A stretch of 5,730 nucleotides of DNA, taken from Phycisphaerales bacterium. GTDB taxonomy: Bacteria > Planctomycetota > Phycisphaerae > Phycisphaerales > UBA1924. Position numbers and translations under genes: made by a program. Positions 1 through 5,064 of the stretch are shown one piece after another. Position 1 is the first letter of the stretch, and each line of letters starts with the position of its first letter. The DNA lies in the NCBI GenBank assembly GCA_003511945.1, contig DOJA01000307.1, positions 612-6,341 of the forward strand, in the 5' to 3' direction. The notes under the pieces were generated by a model. That model saw nothing but the letters and a program-made list of their open reading frames with translations, made no database searches and had not been told where the DNA came from.

Positions 1-24
1 CCCCCCCCCCCCCGGGGGGGGGGG
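1..24. repeat. C13G11 homopolymer palindrome at the window edge
   Basis: Thirteen C followed directly by eleven G make a perfect loopless inverted repeat, followed by AGGGAC. It lies within the reading frame of the ymdB-like gene, where it would read as Pro then Gly codons. Read on the minus strand, the flank GTCCCTCCCCCC matches the edge of the palindromic unit at 2721-2732 inside tsaD for 12 bases, so it could be another copy of that element. The alternative is an artefact: pure C or G runs at a sequence end are typical of poly-G miscalls in two-colour sequencing. The sequence alone cannot decide between these. Confidence 0.6.
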
Positions 25-116
25 AGGGACAGGACCGCCCTCGCCCCGTGCTCGAACGCCGCCCGACCGGGCTCGCCCACGACATCGCCGAAGAACGCGA
101 CGGTGTGGACGCTCAC
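1..116 (-). CDS. YmdB/TIGR00282-type metallophosphoesterase, N-terminal fragment (cut by window edge)
   Basis: A GTG at 116-114 opens a frame reading VSVHTVAFFGDVVGEPGR (residues 1-18). The string F-x-G-D-V-V-G-x-P-G-R is the N-terminal signature of the YmdB/TIGR00282 family, a dimetal phosphoesterase of the calcineurin-like fold that acts on 2',3'-cyclic nucleotides in Bacillus subtilis. Asp11 would be the first metal ligand. The start overlaps the stop of the upstream M20 gene as GTGA, which supports it as the next gene of the operon. After AAFEHGARAVL the frame runs into Pro and Gly codons made by the C13G11 tract, where the family would instead continue towards a conserved NGEN(A) motif. 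Either the gene is interrupted or extended there, or the terminal bases are artefactual. Only about 30 residues are usable, so the family call rests on one motif. This is not the unrelated E. coli macrodomain protein also named YmdB. Confidence 0.6.
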   Translation of the reverse strand, partial: MSVHTVAFFGDVVGEPGRAAFEHGARAVLSLPPPRGGG

Positions 117-1315
117 CGGGGCGTCGCCGCCAGACGGGCCATCAGCTCGACGCCCAGGGGCAGCGCGTCGTCGTTGAAGTCAAACCGCGGCGTGTGGACC
201 AGCGGGTACGACGACGCCCCCTTGGGCTTCAGCCCCAGCAGGAAGAAGCACGCCGGCACATGCTGGCCGTAGTAGGCGAAGTCCTCGCCCCCCATGGTCG
301 GGAAGGGCTCGTCGATGACCCGGGCCTCGCCGATCGCCCGGCGCGCGATGGCGCGGAAGCGCTCGACCGGCGCCTCGTGGTTCACGGTCACGGGGTAGCC
401 GGCGAGCCACTGGATCTCCGCCTCGCAACCGAAGGAGGACGCAACGCCGGTCACGATGCGCCGGAACTCCCGCTCCGCGAGCGAGCGCGTCTCGTGGCGC
501 AGGGCGCGGATGGTCCCCCGCATCTCCACGCTGTCGGGGATCACATTGTTCGCCTCGCCCGCGTGGATGGCCGCCACGGTCACCACGACCGAGTCCATCG
601 GGTTGACCCGGCGCGCCACGATCGATTGCAGCGCCGTGATGATGTGGGCCGACGCCAGCACCGGGTCCACCGCGTGGTGCGGCGCCGCGGCGTGGCCCCC
701 CTTGCCCGTCACCGTCAGCACGAACTCGTCCGTCGCCGCCAGCAGCGGACCGACACGCGTCGACACCGTGCCCAGTTCGTTCATCGGCCAGCCGTGCAGC
801 CCATAGATCTCGTCCACCGGGCGCCCGCACACCTTGCCCGACAGCGCCCCCTCGGCGCACATCTTCTCTCCCCCGAACCCGCCCTCTTCCGCGGGCTGGA
901 AGACGAGCATCACATTGTTGGGACGCTCGCTCAGGCGGCTCAGCACCCGCGCCGCGCCGATCAGGATCGCCGTGTGCCCGTCGTGCCCGCAGGCGTGCAT
1001 CACGCCCGGCGTCTGCGAGGCGTACGGCGCCCCGGTCGCCTCGTGGATGGGCAGCGCGTCCATGTCCGCCCGCAGCGCGATGGTCGGCGCGCTCCCGGGA
1101 TCGCTCGTTGCGGGAATCACCCCCAGCACCCCGGTCCCGCCGGCCAGCCCGGAGACATGCTCGATCCCCAGTTCCTCCAGCTCGCGCCGGACGCACTCGC
1201 TGGTCCGCTTCTCCTGGAACATCAGCTCCGGGTGCCGGTGCAGGTCGTGGCGCAGCGCGCGGACATGGGCCATCTCCTCGGCCACCAGCGACTCGATGCG
1301 GGCCTGGGTCAGCAT
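113..1315 (-). CDS. M20D-family metal-dependent amidohydrolase (HipO/AbgB-like N-acyl amino acid hydrolase)
   Basis: This 400-residue protein has the usual length and motif order of M20D peptidases, cytoplasmic dimetal enzymes that remove acyl groups from N-acylated amino acids (hippurate, N-acetyl amino acids, IAA conjugates). Visible motifs are RADMDALP (82-89), HACGHDGHT (107-115) with Cys109 and His111 as metal ligands, PAEEGG (141-146) with Glu143 as general base and Glu144 as ligand, GLHGWP (172-177) with His174, and a late His374 in VHTPRFDFND. The lid/dimerisation domain lies at about 190-310, starting near TGKGGHAAAPH. No signal peptide is visible. The ATG at 1315 has no clear Shine-Dalgarno sequence, but it lies 40 bp behind the release-factor-like gene and gives the expected N-terminus. 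The gene ends in a GTGA overlap with the ymdB-like gene. The substrate cannot be read from sequence; many relatives are annotated as N-acetyldiaminopimelate deacetylase or hippurate hydrolase. Confidence 0.93.
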   Translation of the reverse strand: MLTQARIESLVAEEMAHVRALRHDLHRHPELMFQEKRTSECVRRELEELGIEHVSGLAGGTGVLGVIPATSDPGSAPTIALRADMDALPIHEATGAPYASQTPGVMHACGHDGHTAILIGAARVLSRLSERPNNVMLVFQPAEEGGFGGEKMCAEGALSGKVCGRPVDEIYGLHGWPMNELGTVSTRVGPLLAATDEFVLTVTGKGGHAAAPHHAVDPVLASAHIITALQSIVARRVNPMDSVVVTVAAIHAGEANNVIPDSVEMRGTIRALRHETRSLAEREFRRIVTGVASSFGCEAEIQWLAGYPVTVNHEAPVERFRAIARRAIGEARVIDEPFPTMGGEDFAYYGQHVPACFFLLGLKPKGASSYPLVHTPRFDFNDDALPLGVELMARLAATPR

Positions 1316-1355
1316 GCGGGCAATCGTAGCGGGTCCATCCGGGGCGGCCCGCGCC

Positions 1356-1934
1356 CTACTTCAGCCCGTGCAGGCCCCGCTCCTGGCGCTCGGCGTTGAG
1401 CCGAGTCAGGGCCGGGCGGTGGTCCTTCAGCAGTTTCACCAGCTGGGTCGGGGAGACATCCAGCCGCAGGGCGGCCTTGGCGACATCCCAGCCCGCCGCC
1501 GCGATGACATCCAGCGCTTCCGCGAGCAGCGCCGGGAAGTCGTGGTGCTCCGGGCTGCACACGATCCGCCCGCCCGAGTGCAGCCGCGCCGCCGGCGAGG
1601 CCCCCGGCCCGCGCTCGGGCGATTTCCGCCGCGACCGCCACAGGTCCGAACCGACTTCGCCCGACGGCACGGGGCACCGGTGATCGACCGCCAGGCGGAG
1701 GCGCAGCCGGAAGAGCGCGACCCGCTTGTTCTCCGTCACCATGCGGCGCTCGCCCGCGTGCGCGCTGATGCCCGTGGGCGTGTGGCGGAGTTCCACCATC
1801 GTCTCGACCTTGTTGCGGTGCTGCCCGCCCGGGCCGCGCGTCCGCCCCTTGGTCATCTCGCACTGCGCCAGCAGCGCGTCCTCGTCCATGGCGGCCGGGT
1901 GGGGCCAGGGCGTTGCGCCGGTCGGAGCGCTCAC
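1356..1934 (-). CDS. GGQ-domain peptide chain release factor-like protein (probable ribosome-rescue hydrolase)
   Basis: The 192-residue product carries a class I release factor catalytic domain at about 20-85. GPGGQHRNKVET (34-45) contains the GGQ (36-38) that enters the peptidyl-transferase centre and hydrolyses peptidyl-tRNA, and HTPTGI (51-56) follows as in RF1, RF2 and ArfB. There is no N-terminal codon-recognition domain, so it should act independently of the stop codon, as ArfB (YaeJ) or mitochondrial C12orf65 do; that role is inferred. ArfB ends in a basic tail, whereas this protein has a basic, low-complexity linker at about 88-125. It is followed by a helical segment at about 132-175 (GWDVAKAALRLDVSPTQLVKLLK) resembling a Fis-type helix-turn-helix, as in planctomycete relatives I recall. 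The GTG at 1934 overlaps the tsaD stop as GTGA; an in-frame ATG at 1889 (MDEDALLAQCE) is a credible alternative start, and neither has a strong ribosome binding site. Coupling to tsaD fits a translation-related role. Confidence 0.85.
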   Translation of the reverse strand: MSAPTGATPWPHPAAMDEDALLAQCEMTKGRTRGPGGQHRNKVETMVELRHTPTGISAHAGERRMVTENKRVALFRLRLRLAVDHRCPVPSGEVGSDLWRSRRKSPERGPGASPAARLHSGGRIVCSPEHHDFPALLAEALDVIAAAGWDVAKAALRLDVSPTQLVKLLKDHRPALTRLNAERQERGLHGLK

Positions 1935-3154
1935 GAGCGACCGCCCGCCCAGGAACCAGTAGGGTGCGCCTGGAGCGCCGGACCGTCCACCAGCCCCGCC
2001 CGCAGGCGCACGGCGCCGAGCCCCGCGATCATCGCCGCGTTGTCGAGGCAGAACCCCATCGCGGGCAGGCGCAGGTCGAGCCCCTCTCGCGCTGCGAACA
2101 AGCCGAGCTCCGCCCGCAGGCGCGAGTTGGCGCTCACCCCGCCCCCGACCAGCAGGCCGCGCACCGCGTCGCCCCGCGCGTGAAGGTGCTCCAGGGCGCG
2201 CCCGAGCTTGAGCATCACCGCCCCGACGGCCGCCCGCTGGAACCCCGCGGCCAGGTCGGCCCGGCGCCCATCCGTCATGACGGGCGCCGCCACCCCCTGG
2301 CCCGGCACACCACGGACGGCGTACAGCACCGCGGTCTTCAGCCCGCTGAAAGAGAGATCGAGCGACTCGCGCGACAGGCGGCTGATTGGAAAGTCAAAGA
2401 CCCGCTCGTCGCCGCGCTGCGCCAGCGCATCGACCCGCGCCCCACCCGGGTGCCCGAGCCCGAGCATCGCCGCCGCCTTGTCGTACGACTCCCCGATCGC
2501 GTCATCGATCGTCCCGCCCAGGCGCTCGATATCCAGCGCCGAGCCCAATCGGTACAGCGCGGTGTGCCCGCCGGAGACGACAAGACCCAGGGCAGGGAAC
2601 AAGCGTCCTGCTCCCTCCCCCCCGGGGGGTGGGGGAGGGTCGGGGAGAGGGACACCCAAGACATCCATCCCCGCGTTGCGGGCGTGCCGAGCGAATGCAT
2701 TCGCGATGGGCGCATCTGGCGTCCCTCCCCCCGGCCCCCTCCCGGGGGGAGGGGGAGGATTGTCGCCTTCCTCCATGCTGCACAGCAGCCCCGCGTAGAG
2801 GTGGGCGTGGATGTGGTCCACGCCCACGAGCGGCTTGCCCAGCGCCCACGCCAGCGCCTTGGCCGCCGCCACGCCCACCAGCAGCGAGCCGATCAGCCCG
2901 GGCCGGTGGCTGACCGCGATGGCGTCGATCTCTCCCAGCGAAGTCCCCGCCTCTTCGAGCGCCGCGCGGATCACCGGCAGGATGCGTTCGACATGCGCGC
3001 GGCTGGCGATCTCGGGCACCACGCCCCCGTACTCCGCGTGCAGGTCGTGCTGCGACGCGATCACATTCGAGCGCGCGACCACGCCGTCGTCCACGACGGC
3101 CGCGGCGGTCTCGTCGCACGAGGACTCGATCCCCAGCACGCGCAGGCGGCTCAT
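1931..3154 (-). CDS. tsaD: TsaD, tRNA N6-adenosine threonylcarbamoyltransferase, with an in-frame insertion
   Basis: TsaD (YgjD/Gcp/Kae1 family) transfers threonylcarbamoyl to A37 of ANN-decoding tRNAs to make t6A, working in the cytoplasm with TsaB and TsaE; it is essential in most bacteria. The 407 residues begin MSRLRVLGIESSCDET (the ASKHA nucleotide-binding start). They contain HADYGG-like LHAEYGGVVPEIASR (39-52), the metal-binding pair His114 and His118 in DHIHAHLY, SGGHT (194-198), DDAIGESYDK (217-226), LDLSFSGLKT (265-274), GGGVSAN (337-343) and the third metal ligand Asp371 in CLDNAAMIA. All expected active-site residues are present. The protein is 50-70 residues longer than the usual 330-360. 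The excess sits at about 127-185, between the His pair and FPALGLVVSGGHT, and is encoded by a palindromic repeat element (2611-2759). The ATG at 3154 overlaps the protease stop as ATGA. The open frame continues upstream to 3553, but only inside the protease gene. Confidence 0.96.
   Translation of the reverse strand: MSRLRVLGIESSCDETAAAVVDDGVVARSNVIASQHDLHAEYGGVVPEIASRAHVERILPVIRAALEEAGTSLGEIDAIAVSHRPGLIGSLLVGVAAAKALAWALGKPLVGVDHIHAHLYAGLLCSMEEGDNPPPPPGRGPGGGTPDAPIANAFARHARNAGMDVLGVPLPDPPPPPGGEGAGRLFPALGLVVSGGHTALYRLGSALDIERLGGTIDDAIGESYDKAAAMLGLGHPGGARVDALAQRGDERVFDFPISRLSRESLDLSFSGLKTAVLYAVRGVPGQGVAAPVMTDGRRADLAAGFQRAAVGAVMLKLGRALEHLHARGDAVRGLLVGGGVSANSRLRAELGLFAAREGLDLRLPAMGFCLDNAAMIAGLGAVRLRAGLVDGPALQAHPTGSWAGGRS
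2611..2759. repeat. REP/REPIN-like palindromic element inserted in frame within tsaD
   Basis: Two C/G-rich palindromic units flank a core of about 60 bp in opposite orientation. Unit A (2611-2656) has a 9-bp perfect stem (2613-2621 with 2631-2639). Unit B (2718-2759) has another (2735-2743 with 2747-2755, 3-nt loop). The facing arms GGTCGGGGAGAGGGACACC (2638-2656) and GGCGTCCCTCCCCCCGGCC (2718-2736) are inverted repeats matching at 16 of 19 positions. The core holds CCGC-GTT-GCGG (2671-2681), a perfect 14-bp palindrome GCGAATGCATTCGC (2691-2704), and GATG-GGCG-CATC (2705-2716). Two inverted palindromic repeats around a spacer is the architecture of REP doublets (BIMEs/REPINs). The tsaD frame stays open throughout, each unit encoding Pro5 then Gly-rich sequence and the core encoding TPDAPIANAFARHARNAG. 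Exact element ends are not known, because no second genomic copy is available for comparison. Confidence 0.7.
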
Positions 3155-4893
3155 TCGTCCGCGTCTTCCTCGCCCGGCGCCCGCACCGGCGCGCCGTCGA
3201 GCCAGCGCCCCAGGTTCGGCCCGGTGATCGTCAGGGCCGTGACCTCCGTGCCCTGCGCATCGAAGATGCGCACCGTGCCCCCGGTCAGGTCCGGGTTGCC
3301 CGGGATCGGCCCCCCCGCGTCGCTCGCCGACGCGAGTGCCGGATCGGTGAGCGCGTCGATGCGGCGCTGGGAGCGTTCGAGCTCGCGGGCGAGCAGTTCG
3401 TACCGTCGCTCCTCGGCCCGCAGGGCGGCCATCTGGAGCGTCTCGGCGGTGGGCTCTTCGCCCACGACCGGCCACTGCCCATCGCTCAGGACGCCCCGGA
3501 TCGCCGCGACCGCCGCCGACAGCTGCTTGTCTTTCAGCGTGGCGAGGATCCACTCGGGGTCGGCCCAGTCCTGCTCGCCCGGGTGGGGCTCGCCCTCGCG
3601 CGCGGAACGGATGATCTCAAGTTCGCGCCGGGCGCGGAGCATCTGGCGGTACTCGTCGTTGCTCATGGGCACATGCATGCCCGGCGAGGGGTCCACGCCC
3701 CACTCGGTGGAGTTGTCGGTCCGCTGGAGGAGCCGGCCCGAGGGCAGAAAGTAGTGCTGCTCGGTGATCTTGAGCTGGCCCGCGCCGGAGGGGAGCCGGT
3801 ACATCGTCTGAACCAGCCCCTTCCCGAACGATCTGGTGCCCAGCACTTTGGCGCGGGCGTTGTCCGCGAGCGCGCCGGTGACGATCTCGCTCGCCGAGGC
3901 GCTCTGGCCGTTGACCATGACGACCATGGGGAAGTCCGGCAGCGCCCCGTCGCTGGTGGCGAAGAAGCGCTCGCCCTGCGCCCCGCGCCCCTTGGTGGAG
4001 ACGATCGTTCCCTCCTGCAGGAACAGGTCCGACATCTCGATGGCGGCCTGGAGCGACCCGCCGCTGTTGAACCGCAGATCGAGGATCAGCCCGCGCACCC
4101 CGTCGCGCACCAGCGCGTCCAGCGCCGCCCTCAGCTCGGGGATGGTGCCCGCGGTGAACTGGGTCACGCGCACGAGCCCGATCCGGTTCACCGGGTCGGT
4201 CATGAAGTCCCAGCGGTCGCCCACGCGATGGACGCCCTTGACCGTCGAGGCGACGATCCGCTGGCGGACGATGTCCACATCGAAGCGCACCCGTCCCGGC
4301 GCCGGCCCCGGGGCCTCCCCGACGGCGTCCGCCACGCTCGCGGGCAGCGCGCCGGTCGGAATGTCGCCCGCGTCGCCCGCGCGCTCGACCGTCAGGCGCA
4401 CCGTCGAGCCGGGCGGGCCGGTCAGCGCGTTCACCGCGTCGTCGACGGACTTCCGCCAGGTCAGCGTCCCGTCGGCGGCGACGATCAGGTCATCCGCCTC
4501 GATGCCCGCCTTGAACGCGGGGGAGTCCTCCATCGGCGTGGCGATCCACAGCCAGCCGTCCCTCGTGTTCACCTCGGCGCCGATGCCCGCGTACTCGCCC
4601 CGCACATCCTTGTCGAAGTCCGCGATGGCCTCGCTGGGGATGAACTCCGTGTATGGGTCGTCGAGCGTGTCGATCATGCCGCGGATCGCGCCGTGCTGGA
4701 GAGCGCGGTAGTCCTCATCGGTCAGTTCGCGGATGAAGTGCTTCGAGAGCAGGTGCTCGACATCGACCACCGGGTCGAACAGCTGATACACGCCCGCCCT
4801 CTGCGCGGCGGCGAGGGTCAGGCGGACCGTCAGCACGCCCGCGACCAGCACGAGCAGCGCGAGGGGAACCAAGCCGGGCCTGCGACGGATCAT
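3151..4893 (-). CDS. S41-family C-terminal processing protease (CtpA/Tsp-like), PDZ domain, membrane-anchored or secreted
   Basis: The 580-residue product starts MIRRRPG followed by a hydrophobic stretch (about 8-30), a signal peptide or N-terminal anchor placing the enzyme outside the cytoplasmic membrane. A helical segment with LDDPYTEFIP (77-86) precedes a PDZ domain (about 95-175) with GIGAEV (103-108), which in this family recognises substrate C-termini. The S41 catalytic domain spans about 235-395: LILDLRFNSGG (269-279), NGQSASASEIVTGAL (328-342) with Ser333 as nucleophile, and RSFGKGLVQ (354-362) with Lys358 as general base and Gln362. The Ser-Lys spacing of 25 equals that of E. coli Tsp (S430/K455). 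An Ala/Pro/Gly-rich insert (about 173-201) lies between PDZ and protease domains. A 180-residue tail after the catalytic domain includes a predicted coiled coil (about 483-516) and an acidic end (EEDADE). The start at 4893 was chosen for GGAG nine bases upstream; an ATG at 4923 would add ten residues. The stop overlaps tsaD as ATGA. Confidence 0.92.
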   Translation of the reverse strand: MIRRRPGLVPLALLVLVAGVLTVRLTLAAAQRAGVYQLFDPVVDVEHLLSKHFIRELTDEDYRALQHGAIRGMIDTLDDPYTEFIPSEAIADFDKDVRGEYAGIGAEVNTRDGWLWIATPMEDSPAFKAGIEADDLIVAADGTLTWRKSVDDAVNALTGPPGSTVRLTVERAGDAGDIPTGALPASVADAVGEAPGPAPGRVRFDVDIVRQRIVASTVKGVHRVGDRWDFMTDPVNRIGLVRVTQFTAGTIPELRAALDALVRDGVRGLILDLRFNSGGSLQAAIEMSDLFLQEGTIVSTKGRGAQGERFFATSDGALPDFPMVVMVNGQSASASEIVTGALADNARAKVLGTRSFGKGLVQTMYRLPSGAGQLKITEQHYFLPSGRLLQRTDNSTEWGVDPSPGMHVPMSNDEYRQMLRARRELEIIRSAREGEPHPGEQDWADPEWILATLKDKQLSAAVAAIRGVLSDGQWPVVGEEPTAETLQMAALRAEERRYELLARELERSQRRIDALTDPALASASDAGGPIPGNPDLTGGTVRIFDAQGTEVTALTITGPNLGRWLDGAPVRAPGEEDADE

Positions 4894-4902
4894 GCGACGG
4901 TT

Positions 4903-4906
4903 CTCC
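4903..4906 (-). promoter_or_regulatory. Shine-Dalgarno GGAG of the S41 protease gene
   Basis: GGAG on the minus strand lies nine bases before the ATG at 4893. This is the only well-placed ribosome binding site seen in the window and is the reason for preferring 4893 over the ATG at 4923, which has none. The other genes rely on start/stop overlap or have no evident site. Confidence 0.55.
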
Positions 4907-5024
4907 GGGGCGATAGAAGCCATGAGCCCGCGGGGCGTCGGGCGCTGAACCAACGCCCGCCCCCGCACCGGGATGGTAGGGTCGGAGCCACCCCCGGTTG
5001 CCCCGGGGCGCGCGCGCTCGGGCC

Positions 5025-5030
5025 TACACT
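5025..5030 (+). promoter_or_regulatory. Candidate -10 element of hflX
   Basis: TACACT matches four of six bases of the sigma-70 TATAAT, including the key first two and last positions, and is the most AT-rich hexamer in a very G+C-rich stretch. It would give a leader of roughly 28 nt before the ATG at 5065. The nearest -35-like word, TTGCCC at 4998-5003, is 21 bases away, too far for a standard spacer, so the call is weak. Confidence 0.35.
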
Positions 5031-5064
5031 CCACGCCCCTCCCCCCGGGCCGAGACGCGACGAC

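Larger units (their letters stand above)
4894..5064. promoter_or_regulatory. Divergent intergenic region between the protease operon and hflX
   Basis: These 171 bases separate divergent start codons, so promoters for both directions are expected here. On the plus strand TACACT (5025-5030) is a fair -10 for hflX. On the minus strand TACCAT (4978-4973) is a weak -10 candidate for the protease operon, without a recognisable -35. An alternating G/C stretch (5008-5017) directly follows CCCCGGGG (5001-5008). No operator-like dyad or riboswitch was recognised. If the protease starts at 4923, the gap shrinks to 141 bases. Confidence 0.5.

Noticed and set aside
1316..1355. Possible terminator between the release-factor-like gene and the amidohydrolase
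   Set aside because: The 40 bases are G+C-rich with only short partial complementarity and no U-tract, so no intrinsic terminator can be supported.
194..1399. 401-codon plus-strand open frame opposite the amidohydrolase
   Set aside because: The Arg/His/Pro-rich translation has no motifs, while the minus strand carries all M20 catalytic motifs. Long antisense frames are expected at this G+C content.
834..2183. 449-codon plus-strand open frame
   Set aside because: It crosses three well-supported minus-strand genes, its translation is low-complexity Ser/Arg/Pro, and it has no recognisable domain.
3155..3553. Upstream extension of the tsaD frame to 3553
   Set aside because: The added sequence is an out-of-frame shadow of the protease C-terminus, and canonical TsaD begins at MSRLRVLGIESSCDET.
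1913..3754. 613-codon plus-strand open frame opposite tsaD and the protease
   Set aside because: It is the longest antisense frame, but it is His/Arg/Pro-rich without family signatures and runs opposite two confidently identified genes.
5001..5017. CCCCGGGG followed by alternating GC as a possible operator or Z-DNA site
   Set aside because: It is too short and too close to the background composition to call; mentioned only as part of the intergenic region.
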